Notes under the pieces: generated by a model
Seen by the model: the letters and a program-made list of their open reading frames with translations, nothing else
Database searches by the model: none
Told to the model about the DNA's origin: nothing
Source of the DNA: Anaerolineales bacterium
Lineage (GTDB): Bacteria > Chloroflexota > Anaerolineae > Anaerolineales > Villigracilaceae
Reading direction: 5' to 3'
DNA length: 63,752 nt
NCBI GenBank assembly: GCA_020847435.1
Contig: JADLBX010000010.1
Coordinates: forward strand, 1 to 63,752
Translations under genes and position numbers: made by a program
In this document: piece after piece, positions 41,917 through 51,774 of the stretch
How positions within the stretch are numbered: the first letter of the stretch is position 1
Layout of the letters: every line of letters begins with the position of its first letter

Positions 41917-44900
41917 CAAGTTATTCCAGAATATCACGCCGGAAGATACTTCCTCGAAACCTGCGCGCAAAGCGCCGCTCGAGGAAGCGCTTATCGTTCC
42001 GCCTCCCGTCGCGCCGGAACAGGTCCGCACCGTTTCCCCCCCAACGCGCCCGGTGGAGTTGATCCAACGCGCCCCAGCCAGCACGCGGACGATCTCCATG
42101 CCGTTTCAGGCGGGACAAAATAATTGGGCGACCTTGCAAGTGCTGGACGACAAGCCAGAAACACAATGGACCCCGGACGATGAACTGCTCGTCCGCCAGG
42201 TGGTGGACCAACTTTCGCTGGCGCTCGAGAACGCACGGTTATTTCAAGAGACCGAGTTGCGCGCGAAAGAAATGTCCGTCTTGAACGAAATGGGACAGGC
42301 GCTCGCCGCTACGTTGAACATCGAACAGATCATCGAGATCACCTACGCCGGCATCTCGCGCCTGTTCGATACCAGGAATTTCTACATCGCGTTCTACGAT
42401 CAGCCGAAAAACGAGATCGTATTTCCACGCAACGTGTCCGATTCGATCGCGGACCGCTCCATCACGCGCATCCCCATGGGCACAGGCATCACCACGCACA
42501 TCATCCGCGCGCGCGAGAGCGTCCTCATCACAGATGGAAGCGATAACTGGATGCGGCAACGCGGCGAGACTCCCGTCGGCGAACCGGCGCAGTCCTTCCT
42601 GGGTGTGCCGCTGGTAGCCAGCGATACGGTCCTGGGCGCCATCGCCATTCAGGATTACACCACGCCGAAAAAATACGATGAACACGACCTGCGATTGCTC
42701 ACCTCCTTTGCCAGTCAGGCGGCGATCGCCATCGAGAATGCGCGTTTGTTCGAAGAAGCCCAACGCCGCGCCCAGGAAACCTCCGCGTTGGCTGAGGTCG
42801 GGCGCGAAATTTCATCGTCACTCCAGTTGGAGACCGTTCTCGAAAAGATCGCGTCGTACGCGTTCGATCTCCTGCAAGCCACAACCAGCGCGGCATACCT
42901 GCCGATCGAACAGGGCGAAAAATGGCGCGCCGTCGCCGCAGTAGGCTCCGAGGCAAAAGAACTCCAGGGCGACCTCGTCATTCGCGGCCGGGGTATTCTT
43001 GGGAATGCGATTCTTCAGGCAAGCGGCGCCATCTTCAACAACGCGGAAAATATCTCCGAAGGAGTGCTGGTACAAGGCACAGAACCCGTGCCGGCATTTG
43101 AGCACCTGATGGCGGTGCCCGTGCTTTCCAACGAGCGGGCGACAGGGTTGCTGGCAGTCTGGCGCGAAGGCGAAGGACGTGAGTTCAAGCCAACCGAACT
43201 GGATTTCTTAACCAGCCTCTCGCGACAGACCGCGATCGCCATTGCAAACGCGCAACTCTTTCAGGAAGCGACCTCCAGCCAGGCAACGCTCTCCGAGGCG
43301 TTACGCATCGCCCGGATCGGTTATTTCGAGGTGGACGCGGCGACCCAGACCATCAGCATTACCGACGAATTGCTTGCAATCCTCGACACAACCGCCGAAA
43401 AAGAAGGGGGACGACAACTCCCTGCGCGCAGAGTGCTAAGAAAATTTGTCCACCCAGACGATTACAAATCGGCGATTGCCGCGTATATCAAAGCGTTCAA
43501 ATCCGGTAACACCGGGCAGGAAGTCGCCGTCGAAACGCGCTACCGCCTCCGCGACGGCAGGACGATCTGGGTCAACACAACCTACAAGGCAGAACTCGAC
43601 GAGAAAGGCCGGGTGTATAAGGTCGCCGGTTCGTCGCAGGATATTACCGACCGCAAAACGAACGAGTTAGTCCAAACCGCCATTACACAGATCTCAGACG
43701 CCACATTAACCGCCGCAAGCATCGAAGAACTTATCCGGGCGATCCACGCGGCGATCGGCAAACTAGTCCCTGCAAAAAATTTCTACATTGCCCTCTACGA
43801 TACGCAAGCGGATTGGATGACTTTCCCCTATTACGAGGACGAACACGATCAACCCATGCCGCCGCAAAAACTCGGGCGCGGATTGACCAGTTACGTCATC
43901 CGCACTGGACGGGCGTTACGGACCACACCGGAACTTTACGCAGAATTGGTGGCTTCCGGCGAAGTCGTTGGCGGAGGCACAACCAGCGTAGATTGGCTTG
44001 GCATCCCGCTCCGCAGTGAAACGGCGGTCCGCGGCGTCATGGCAGTGCAGTCCTACAACAGCGCGGAACGGATCACAAAACAACATCAGGATATTCTGTC
44101 CATTCTCGGCACACAAGTTGCCGCCGCCATCGAGCGGTTGCTTTCACGACAGGCGCTGGCAAAATCTGAAGCCGATCTACGCGCCCTGTTTTCGTCCATG
44201 CAGGATGTGGTGCTGGTCGTGGACCAGGATACGCGCTACGTCCGCATCGCGCCCACCAACCCTTCGCGTCTCTTCCGCCCGCCGGAAGAATTGCTTGGCA
44301 AACGCATGGACGAACTGTTGCCGCCTGAAACGCACGAGCCGATCCGCGCCGCGATTCATAAGGCTCTTGAATCGAACGAGTCCGTTCAAATCGAATACCG
44401 TTTACCGATCGAAGATCAGGAATATTGGTTTCTCGCCAACATTTCACGCCTGAACAAAAACGAAGTTTTTTGGGTTGCCCGCGATATCACCGAGCGCAAA
44501 CGGTCTGAGGAAGCCCTCCAACGGCGCAATAAATACCTCGCCATTTCAGCCGAGATCGGGAAACTGGTCACCTCGACCCTTGACCTGAACCGGATCTTCA
44601 CCGAGACCGTGAACAGCGTGAAGGATGGGTTTGAATTAAATTTCGCCTCAATTTACAACATCGAAGAGACGGGTTTTAATGCCATGCTCCGCGGGGCGAC
44701 CGGCGAAGCGGGCGAACAATTGATCGCCGAAAAACATTCCGTCGCAGTCGGCTCGCAATCCATCGTCGGGTTGGTGGCAGAATCGGGAACCGCCAGATTG
44801 ATCGAAGACGTGGACAGCGAACCTCTCTACCAGCCCCATCCGCTCCTCACCAGGACTCGCTCTGAAGTCGCGATTCCCTTGCGTATCGGGCAGAGGATCA

Positions 44901-46519
44901 TCGCCGTTCTCGACCTGCACTCGGATCGCGCCAGCGCCTTCACCGAGGACGACATCTCCGTCCTGCAATTGTTGAGCGATCAGGTGGCGGTGGCGATCGA
45001 TAACGCCCGCTCCTACGAACTCTCGCAACAGTTGATCAAGGATTTGCGCGAGGTGGACAAACTCAAAAGCCAGTTCCTCGCGAACATGAGCCACGAACTA
45101 CGCACGCCGCTGAACTCCATTATCGGCTTCTCACGCGTGATCCTGAAAGGGATTGACGGTCCCATCACCGACATGCAGCAACAGGACTTGACCGCGATCT
45201 ACAACTCCGGTCAACACCTGCTGGGCTTGATCAACGACGTGCTCGACCTCGCCCGCATCGAAGCGGGGAAGATGGAACTCAACTTCGAGGAAGTCAACCT
45301 CGCGGATATGATCCAGAGCGTATTATCCACGGCAAAAGGCTTGGTGAAGGAAAAGCCCATCCAACTGGTTTCCAACATCGCGGCGGGAACCCCCACCGTG
45401 CGCGGCGATACCATGCGCGTAAGACAAGTCTTCATCAACCTGCTCTCAAACGCCTCAAAATTCACAGACGAAGGCGCGATCAAGGTTGAAGCCCAAAACC
45501 AAAAAGACGCGGACGGCAAAACCGAAGTCTTGATCCGCGTCACCGATACCGGACCCGGCATCTCGATCGAAGATCAGGAAAAACTCTTCAAAGCCTTCTC
45601 GCAGGTGGACGGCTCTGCCACGCGCAAAAGCGGCGGGACCGGCTTGGGGCTTTCCATTTGCGCCAACCTCGTGCAACTGCACGGCGGGCGCATCGGCGTT
45701 GAAAGCGAACCGGGCAAAGGTTCGACATTCTGGTTCACACTTCAACCCTATCACCAACAACTGGATGAAATTCCAGCGGACCGCAAAGTGGTCATCGCCA
45801 TTGACGACGACCCCAAGGTTGTCAGCCTGTACGAACGCTATCTCACCCCACAGGGATATTACGTCATTCCGTTCATCGACGCGAAAGGCGCAAAGGAACG
45901 GATCATCGCCATCAAGCCCCACGCCATTACCCTCGACGTGATGATGCCCAACGTTGACGGCTGGACGCTTCTTTCCGACTTGAAGTCTGACCCCGCCACC
46001 CGCGACATCCCGGTCATCGTCTGCTCAATCCTCGAACAGGCGGACAAAGGCTTCAACCTCGGCGCGGCAGACTATTTGACCAAGCCGATTCTGGAAGAAG
46101 ACCTTGTCCAAGCCATGCAGCGACTTGATAAAAAAGGACAGATCCGCAACATCCTTGTCATTGACGACAGCCCGGACGACCGCCGCCTGATCGAAAAGAT
46201 CCTCGGCGCAAATGGGAAGTATGAGGTCGTCTCGGCAGACGGTGGACGGCAAGGCTGGGAGGCGATCAAAGCCAACCCGCCTCAGGCGGTGATCCTCGAC
46301 CTGTTCATGCCTGATTGGGACGGATTCGCAGTGCTGGAAAAACTTCGCGAAGACCCGGTCTTGCGCGATCTGCCGGTGCTCGTCGTCAGCGGCGGAGGGT
46401 TGACGGAGGAACAATCAAAGCAACTGCAAGATTTCGGGAAACGCCTGCTCTTGAAAGGATCGTTCAAGGAAGGCGAACTGATTACCAGTATCGAACACGC
46501 ACTGGACCTGTTAGGCTAA
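41882..46519 (+). CDS. Soluble hybrid histidine kinase, GAF/PAS/HK/REC/REC
   Basis: 1545 residues, no membrane helix. Order: basic N-terminus with KKK, a proline-rich linker, a C-terminal half-GAF (about 70-122), GAF (130-292), GAF (300-463), PAS (475-590), GAF (595-752), PAS (762-872), GAF (885-1050), HisKA with phospho-His at [12 protein letters not shown] (His1081), HATPase (about 1185-1292; [14 protein letters not shown]), REC1 (1302-1415, Asp1352, Lys1401) and REC2 (1422-1543, Asp1473). It is the only kinase in the 29-kb operon and starts with the reduced-GAF module seen near the end of each sensor. That suggests it pairs with the sensors and is their common output. REC2 resembles the receiver fused to the next gene's enzyme. 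Confidence 0.92.
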   Translation: MPKKKPAAKRLDKLFQNITPEDTSSKPARKAPLEEALIVPPPVAPEQVRTVSPPTRPVELIQRAPASTRTISMPFQAGQNNWATLQVLDDKPETQWTPDDELLVRQVVDQLSLALENARLFQETELRAKEMSVLNEMGQALAATLNIEQIIEITYAGISRLFDTRNFYIAFYDQPKNEIVFPRNVSDSIADRSITRIPMGTGITTHIIRARESVLITDGSDNWMRQRGETPVGEPAQSFLGVPLVASDTVLGAIAIQDYTTPKKYDEHDLRLLTSFASQAAIAIENARLFEEAQRRAQETSALAEVGREISSSLQLETVLEKIASYAFDLLQATTSAAYLPIEQGEKWRAVAAVGSEAKELQGDLVIRGRGILGNAILQASGAIFNNAENISEGVLVQGTEPVPAFEHLMAVPVLSNERATGLLAVWREGEGREFKPTELDFLTSLSRQTAIAIANAQLFQEATSSQATLSEALRIARIGYFEVDAATQTISITDELLAILDTTAEKEGGRQLPARRVLRKFVHPDDYKSAIAAYIKAFKSGNTGQEVAVETRYRLRDGRTIWVNTTYKAELDEKGRVYKVAGSSQDITDRKTNELVQTAITQISDATLTAASIEELIRAIHAAIGKLVPAKNFYIALYDTQADWMTFPYYEDEHDQPMPPQKLGRGLTSYVIRTGRALRTTPELYAELVASGEVVGGGTTSVDWLGIPLRSETAVRGVMAVQSYNSAERITKQHQDILSILGTQVAAAIERLLSRQALAKSEADLRALFSSMQDVVLVVDQDTRYVRIAPTNPSRLFRPPEELLGKRMDELLPPETHEPIRAAIHKALESNESVQIEYRLPIEDQEYWFLANISRLNKNEVFWVARDITERKRSEEALQRRNKYLAISAEIGKLVTSTLDLNRIFTETVNSVKDGFELNFASIYNIEETGFNAMLRGATGEAGEQLIAEKHSVAVGSQSIVGLVAESGTARLIEDVDSEPLYQPHPLLTRTRSEVAIPLRIGQRIIAVLDLHSDRASAFTEDDISVLQLLSDQVAVAIDNARSYELSQQLIKDLREVDKLKSQFLANMSHELRTPLNSIIGFSRVILKGIDGPITDMQQQDLTAIYNSGQHLLGLINDVLDLARIEAGKMELNFEEVNLADMIQSVLSTAKGLVKEKPIQLVSNIAAGTPTVRGDTMRVRQVFINLLSNASKFTDEGAIKVEAQNQKDADGKTEVLIRVTDTGPGISIEDQEKLFKAFSQVDGSATRKSGGTGLGLSICANLVQLHGGRIGVESEPGKGSTFWFTLQPYHQQLDEIPADRKVVIAIDDDPKVVSLYERYLTPQGYYVIPFIDAKGAKERIIAIKPHAITLDVMMPNVDGWTLLSDLKSDPATRDIPVIVCSILEQADKGFNLGAADYLTKPILEEDLVQAMQRLDKKGQIRNILVIDDSPDDRRLIEKILGANGKYEVVSADGGRQGWEAIKANPPQAVILDLFMPDWDGFAVLEKLREDPVLRDLPVLVVSGGGLTEEQSKQLQDFGKRLLLKGSFKEGELITSIEHALDLLG

Positions 46520-46564
46520 ACTATGCGAGCAATTCATATCCCCAAGTAGAGGTTCGGTTTACGA

Positions 46565-48241
46565 ATGTTATTTGTCATTCGATGTCTTGACTGCGGGCAC
46601 GCCGCGCCGTTCATGCCGCGCTCCATGCACTGCCCCAACTGCAACAGCCAATGGCGCGAAGCGGAATACAATCTCGAAGAAGTTGCGAAAACGTTTCCCG
46701 CCGCGCTTAAAGATCGCTCATTCGACCTGTGGCGCTACCGCGAATTACTTCCGATACACTCGCCCAACCCAACCCTGCGCTTGGGCGAGGGCGGCACACC
46801 GCTTATTAAAGCCGCCAACCTCGGCAACATGCTTGGCTTGCCGAACTTGTACATCAAAGACGAGCGGCAGGGACCAACCTCCTCCTTCAAGGATCGGCAG
46901 GCGGCAGTCACGATTGCCGCGCTGAAGGAAGGCGGCGTGACCGAGATGGTCGCGGCTTCGACCGGCAACGTCGCTATCGCGCTATCCGCGTACGCGGCGC
47001 GGGCGGGGATCAAACTGTGGGCGTTCGTCACCAGCCTCGTTCCCGGGGTAAAGATGCGTGAGATCGCACTCTACGGCAGCCAGGTGGTGAAGATCACCGG
47101 TTCGTACGACCAGGCGAAACAAGTCGCGGCGGAGTTTGCGCGTCAACGCGGCTTATATCAGGACATGGGCGCGCGGACGGTCACTGCGGTGGAGGCGATG
47201 AAGACCATCGCTTTTGAGATTGCGGAACAACTGACCATGGAGGCTGGCGCGCCCGGATCAATGACCGGAGGCGCGTCTAAATGGAGGACGCCCGACTGGT
47301 ACGTCCAAGCGGTCAGCGGCGGGATGGGTCCGCTCGGCGTCTACAAAGGCTTTCGTGAATTAAAACAACTCGGGCTGATCGACCGCATCCCGGCGCTCGT
47401 GCCGATCCAGGCGGAAGGTTGTGCGCCAATGGTGGACGGCTGGAAAAGAGGGCTTGAAAAAGCGGAGCCCGTCCTTTCACCGAACACGCGTATCGAAACT
47501 CTCGCCACCGGGGATCCCGGTCGGACGTATACCATGCTCCGCAGGCAAGTGATCGAAACGAACGGCGTCTTCGAAAGCGTGACCGACGACGATGCCTTCC
47601 GCGCCATGCACGTGCTGGCAAAGCTTGAGGGTATTTCCGCCGAACCTGCGGCGGGCGCGGCGTTTGCCGGGTTGTTCAAACTCGTCCGCAACGGGGTCAT
47701 TAATTCGACGGATACGGTCGTCGTCAATTGCACCGGTCATACCCTCCCGGCGGAACAATTCCTCTTCGACGATAACTGGACGCGTGACGTGGATTACCCC
47801 CGGGTAATGGCGCAATCCGAAACGCCACAGGAGGGATTGCTCGCCGCGCTCAACAACGTGACGCCGAACCGCTTCCCGCGCGTGGCAGTGGTGGATGACA
47901 GCCCCGAAGCGCGCCGCCTGATCCGTCGCATTCTGCAATCACAGGGTGATTTCGAAATTTCCGAAGCGGCAGACGGGCGCGAAGCCATCGAACTCGTCAC
48001 ACGCGAACGACCCGATATCGTCATCCTCGACCTGATGATGCCGGAGGTGGACGGGTTCGCGGTGCTGGATGCCCTGCGCGGCAAACCAGAAACAGCAAAC
48101 ATCCCGGTCATCGTTGCCACCGCCAAGGAATTAACGGTCAACGAAAAGAGCCGGTTACAGGGCCAGATCCAATCGCTGATGCAAAAGGGCGACTTTTTGA
48201 ACGATGATTTCCTCGACGAAGTCCGTTCGCTGATCCGCTAA
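46565..48241 (+). CDS. Threonine synthase fused to a C-terminal receiver domain
   Basis: 558 residues. A zinc-ribbon start (CLDCG, residues 7-11; CPNC, 23-26) precedes a PLP-dependent fold-type II domain with the Schiff-base Lys109 in SSFKDRQAA, ASTGNVAIALSAYAARAG and a late CTGHTLP phosphate site. These match threonine synthase, which converts O-phosphohomoserine to threonine. Residues about 437-556 form a receiver: VVDDSPEARRLI, Asp489 in VILDLMMPEVDG and Lys541 in MQKGDF. The frame is continuous, so the fusion is genuine as sequenced. I know of no established enzyme of this family with a receiver. Phosphorylation by the neighbouring kinase could control activity or location; this is inference. 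Confidence 0.9.
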   Translation: MLFVIRCLDCGHAAPFMPRSMHCPNCNSQWREAEYNLEEVAKTFPAALKDRSFDLWRYRELLPIHSPNPTLRLGEGGTPLIKAANLGNMLGLPNLYIKDERQGPTSSFKDRQAAVTIAALKEGGVTEMVAASTGNVAIALSAYAARAGIKLWAFVTSLVPGVKMREIALYGSQVVKITGSYDQAKQVAAEFARQRGLYQDMGARTVTAVEAMKTIAFEIAEQLTMEAGAPGSMTGGASKWRTPDWYVQAVSGGMGPLGVYKGFRELKQLGLIDRIPALVPIQAEGCAPMVDGWKRGLEKAEPVLSPNTRIETLATGDPGRTYTMLRRQVIETNGVFESVTDDDAFRAMHVLAKLEGISAEPAAGAAFAGLFKLVRNGVINSTDTVVVNCTGHTLPAEQFLFDDNWTRDVDYPRVMAQSETPQEGLLAALNNVTPNRFPRVAVVDDSPEARRLIRRILQSQGDFEISEAADGREAIELVTRERPDIVILDLMMPEVDGFAVLDALRGKPETANIPVIVATAKELTVNEKSRLQGQIQSLMQKGDFLNDDFLDEVRSLIR

Positions 48242-49257
48242 TGGATAAAAGCAAGGAAACCCCCGCCAGCGTCAACGAGGTGACCTATCCGTCGTTGAAG
48301 TTAAAAACCCAACTGCTCAAAAAAATGAAACTGCGCGGGATCAATGCCGCGCTACTCTCAGCCATGTTCCTCGGCATGGCGCCCGTATTTGGCAAAGCTG
48401 CCATGGGTGCGGAGCGTTTCTCGCCGCTCGCGGTCGTTGCCATCCGCACCAGCCTCGCCGCGCTTTTGCTCGTCTTATTCTTTGCTGTCGTCAACCGGCG
48501 GGCGTTATACATCTATCCTGCGGCGTTGTACATGACCATGTTCGCCGGCGCGATCAACGGCATTGGCTCGATCTTTTACTACATTGGTTTAAGCAAATTG
48601 AATGCGAGCGTCGCGCAGTTGTTATATTCGCTCTATCCGTTCTTCGTCGCCTTTTGGCTGCAACTGGACCGTCAGCCGCCCTCCCGCTTGACGCTTGTCA
48701 GAATCGGTCTGGCAATTTTTTCCGTTTATTTTCTGACGCGAGGGACAACCGGCGCCATTGACCCGCTCGGCGCCATCTTCATGCTCGTCGCCGCCGCGCT
48801 CTACGCTTTGCACCTGCCCATTAACCAACGCGCCCTTTACGATGTGCCGCCGCCGACAGTGACGGTGTATACCCTGCTTGCCATGAGCGCCATCGTTGTG
48901 CCGGCTTATTTTATTTTCGACGGAAGCGCACCCGGTCCTTCGGCAAACTGGGCGCCGGTCCTGCTGTTGACCGGCGTGACGTTTTTCTCGCGCCTGACGC
49001 TCTTCTTCGGCGTCAAACACATCGGCGGGATGCAGACGGCTCTGCTCGGGCTGGCGGAATTGATCGTCGCCATTGTGTTGAGTCACCTGTTGTTGGGCGA
49101 TAATTTCACATGGCTTCAATGGATTGGCATCGTTGGCTTGGGATTCAGCCTGTTGCTCGTTTGGTTTGAAAAGCCGCCCTCGAATATGCCGCCGACGCAC
49201 GGTTTACTCGGCTGGCTCCAACCGCCGGATTTCCCTAAGGATTTCTTCAAGCATTAA
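48241..49257 (+). CDS. EamA/DMT-family transporter
   Basis: This 338-residue protein has ten predicted membrane helices in two five-helix halves (AALLSAMFLGMAPVFGKAAM in the first, GMQTALLGLAELIVAIVLSH in the second), typical of drug/metabolite exporters. A polar, Lys-rich N-terminus of about 30 residues precedes helix 1. Its ATG shares one base with the stop of the threonine synthase fusion, so translation is coupled. DMT proteins often export amino acids (RhtA exports threonine and homoserine). Export of threonine or a related compound is therefore a reasonable but unproven guess. Confidence 0.87.
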   Translation: MDKSKETPASVNEVTYPSLKLKTQLLKKMKLRGINAALLSAMFLGMAPVFGKAAMGAERFSPLAVVAIRTSLAALLLVLFFAVVNRRALYIYPAALYMTMFAGAINGIGSIFYYIGLSKLNASVAQLLYSLYPFFVAFWLQLDRQPPSRLTLVRIGLAIFSVYFLTRGTTGAIDPLGAIFMLVAAALYALHLPINQRALYDVPPPTVTVYTLLAMSAIVVPAYFIFDGSAPGPSANWAPVLLLTGVTFFSRLTLFFGVKHIGGMQTALLGLAELIVAIVLSHLLLGDNFTWLQWIGIVGLGFSLLLVWFEKPPSNMPPTHGLLGWLQPPDFPKDFFKH

Positions 49258-49314
49258 AAAGATTCATCGAAGGGTGGCGCACAAGCTCGGCACAATGCTT
49301 GCGCGGCAGTTGAA

Positions 49315-49342
49315 CTGACCTGCAAACACAATCAGTTATACT
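49315..49342 (+). promoter_or_regulatory. Probable leaderless promoter of murI
   Basis: CTGACC at 49315-49320, 16-base spacer, TATACT at 49337-49342. The box ends 7 bases before the murI ATG, so transcription would begin at or beside the start codon. No ribosome site is visible. Confidence 0.45.
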
Positions 49343-49349
49343 TCCCAGC

Positions 49350-50174
49350 ATGGATTCATCGTCAAAAGCGCCCATTGGCGTCTTCGACTCCGGCGTAGGC
49401 GGACTTTCCGTCCTGCGCGCCATGCGTGAACAACTGCCGAACGAAGCGCTCCTTTATTTCGGCGATCAGGCGCATATCCCCTACGGTCCGCGCCCGATGG
49501 AGCAAATTCGGCGATTCTCCGAGACGATCACAAATTTTTTGTTGGCACACAACGCCAAGATCGTTGTCGTCGCCTGCAATACCGCCTCTGCCGCGGCATT
49601 GAAATACTTACGTGAACGATTCCCGGATACGCAATTCGTGGGCATGGAACCGGCGGTCAAACCGGCGGCGGAACATACGCGCACAGGCAAGGTGGGAGTC
49701 CTTGCCACGCCGGCGACATTTCAGGGCGAGTTGTACGCGTCGGTGGTGGAACGGTTCGCCAACGGAGTGGAGTTGTTTCAGGATACGTGCAACGGACTGG
49801 TGCAACAGATCGAACAGGGGAACTTAAGCGGCGTTGAAACGCGGAGAATCTTACAGGACGCGCTTGCCCCGATGCTCGAAAAAAATATTGACATGGTCGT
49901 GTTGGGATGCACGCATTATCCGTTCGTTATCCCGTTGATTCGGGAGATCGTCGGGGAGAACGTGCGGGTGATTGACCCGGCTCCCGCTGTGGCGAGGCAG
50001 GTCGAACGTCGGCTTGAAGCGAGCGGAACGACGAATCGATCGCCGAGGCGCGGGAGCGTCGAACTGTTTACGTCCGGCGATCCGAAGTCCATTAAATCCA
50101 TGTTGCCGAAGTTGTTAGGGGAAGAGGCTGAAGTCCGGCACGTTGAATGGTTATCCGATTTCCAGATAACGTAA
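49350..50174 (+). CDS. murI: Glutamate racemase
   Basis: This 274-residue protein has the two catalytic cysteine motifs of the family: VACNTASAAALKYLRE and LGCTHYPFVIPLI, plus the N-terminal GVFDSGVGGLSVLRAM. It makes D-glutamate from L-glutamate for peptidoglycan. Length is normal (about 265-285). The putative promoter gives a leaderless mRNA. It ends just before a minus-strand gene group; the genes converge. Confidence 0.94.
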   Translation: MDSSSKAPIGVFDSGVGGLSVLRAMREQLPNEALLYFGDQAHIPYGPRPMEQIRRFSETITNFLLAHNAKIVVVACNTASAAALKYLRERFPDTQFVGMEPAVKPAAEHTRTGKVGVLATPATFQGELYASVVERFANGVELFQDTCNGLVQQIEQGNLSGVETRRILQDALAPMLEKNIDMVVLGCTHYPFVIPLIREIVGENVRVIDPAPAVARQVERRLEASGTTNRSPRRGSVELFTSGDPKSIKSMLPKLLGEEAEVRHVEWLSDFQIT

Positions 50175-50197
50175 CCTCACGGTTCTGCGGCTACGAT

Positions 50198-50410
50198 TTA
50201 CAACGCCCACGCGAGCATGAAGCCGAAGATGGCGACGACCACGCCGAGATGCAAAAACAGATTCGTACCGGTGACGAACGTGAAAGGTCCAAAGATGAAC
50301 GGCAGGATGTAATTCAGAATCACCAGCGCGATGCCGATCAGCGGCAGTAAGCCTTTGCGATGCGCGAAGTAGTTCGATGCGTTGTCCACGAGTTTTGAGA
50401 GCCAGTTCAT
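50198..50410 (-). CDS. Small two-helix membrane protein, unknown function
   Basis: 70 residues, with a basic/polar N-terminus (MNWLSKLVDNASNYFAHRKG) and two hydrophobic segments (about 21-43 and 50-68) separated by FTFVTGTN. Its ATG overlaps the hflX stop by 4 bases, so the two are probably co-translated. I do not recognise a named family. Confidence 0.75.
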   Translation of the reverse strand: MNWLSKLVDNASNYFAHRKGLLPLIGIALVILNYILPFIFGPFTFVTGTNLFLHLGVVVAIFGFMLAWAL

Positions 50411-51756
50411 AGTTCCTCCTCCAGTTGACGATGCTTGCCAGCGACTTCCCAGCCGATGAATTGCGCGACGAGCCGCCCAGGGATGCGCCCCTGCATGACC
50501 ACGCCGCCGCGTCCATGTTCGACGCGCTCCACCTGCCCCGCTTCGTGAAATAACGAGATTAACGCGCCTTGTTGATATGGTAGGCGGACATGGATGGGCG
50601 TGTAAGTCTCATACAATTCCGCCTGGATCAAATGCAGTAATTCGGGAATCCCGCTTCCTTTCAGGCTTGAGATGGCCGCGGCTTTCGGGTAGCGTTCAAC
50701 GACTGCCCGCGCGTTCTGCGGATCGCGCAAGCGGTCCATTTTGTTCAATGCGGTGACGATCGGGATGCGCTGTGCGCCAAGTTCATCGAGGGTTTGCTGA
50801 ACGGCGTTGAATTGATTCAACGCGTTGGGATGCGAAATATCCACCACGTGCAACAACAGGTCGGCTTCAAGGATTTCCTCGAGCGTGGCATGGAAGGCTT
50901 CGATCAATGTCGTCGGCAACTTTTGGATGAATCCGACTGTGTCGGTCATCAACGCTTGATAGCCGCCGGGCAATTCGACGCGGCGCGTGGTTGGGTCGAG
51001 CGTGGCAAAGAGTTGATCTGCCACGTACACGTCGGATTTAGTCAGTTTATTCAACAGCGTGGATTTGCCCGCGTTGGTGTACCCCACCAGCGCGACCGTT
51101 GGGACCCGGGAGCGTTTGCGCTGGGCGCGGTAACGCTGGCGATGCGCGCTGACCTTTTCCAATTCCTTTTTTAGGTGCGCGATCTGCCGGCGGATGGCGC
51201 GCTTGTCCACTTCGAGTTGTGTTTCGCCGGGACCGCGCAAGCCGACGCCGCCAGTCGCCCCGGAGCGCCCGCCTCCGCCGCCCGCCTGCCGCTCCAAGTG
51301 CGTCCATTGACCGGTGAGGCGCGGCAAATAATATTCGTATTGGGCAAGTTCCACTTGCAACATGCCTTCTTTGGTGTGGGCGTGTTGTGCGAAGATGTCG
51401 AGGATCAGCGCGGTGCGGTCCAGCACGCGGACGTTTCTGCCGAGCGCTTCCTGCAGTTCGCGCTGGTGACGCGGCGAGAGTTCGTCGTCGAAGATGACCA
51501 CCTGCGCGCGCGTCTCCTCGACGAGCATTTTCAACTCGTCCACTTTGCCGGGACCGATGTAGGTTTTGACGTGCGGGCGGTCTAATTTTTGGGTCAGTTC
51601 GCCCGCTACATCCAGCCCGGAGGTGTCGGCAAGTAACGCCAACTCGGCGAGCGAATCTTCCAACGCGAGGAACGATTTGTGCTGGTACAGGTCAACGCCG
51701 ACGAGGAATGCCTTTTCATGCGGAGGCGTTGTGGGTTGCGGAATTCGTTTTGACAT
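50407..51756 (-). CDS. hflX: GTPase HflX
   Basis: This 449-residue protein has the HflX N-terminal domain (KTYIGPGKVDELKMLVEE, a Gly-rich linker GGGGRSGATGG, RGPGETQLEVDKR) and a G domain with G1 VGYTNAGKSTLLNKL, G3 DTVGFIQKLP and G4 ALNKMD. HflX binds the 50S subunit and helps rescue or split stalled 70S ribosomes under stress. Length is normal. It lies downstream of a sensor kinase gene on the same strand with an 18-base gap. Confidence 0.94.
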   Translation of the reverse strand: MSKRIPQPTTPPHEKAFLVGVDLYQHKSFLALEDSLAELALLADTSGLDVAGELTQKLDRPHVKTYIGPGKVDELKMLVEETRAQVVIFDDELSPRHQRELQEALGRNVRVLDRTALILDIFAQHAHTKEGMLQVELAQYEYYLPRLTGQWTHLERQAGGGGGRSGATGGVGLRGPGETQLEVDKRAIRRQIAHLKKELEKVSAHRQRYRAQRKRSRVPTVALVGYTNAGKSTLLNKLTKSDVYVADQLFATLDPTTRRVELPGGYQALMTDTVGFIQKLPTTLIEAFHATLEEILEADLLLHVVDISHPNALNQFNAVQQTLDELGAQRIPIVTALNKMDRLRDPQNARAVVERYPKAAAISSLKGSGIPELLHLIQAELYETYTPIHVRLPYQQGALISLFHEAGQVERVEHGRGGVVMQGRIPGRLVAQFIGWEVAGKHRQLEEEL

Positions 51757-51774
51757 ATCTGCGCTCGCCGGCGG

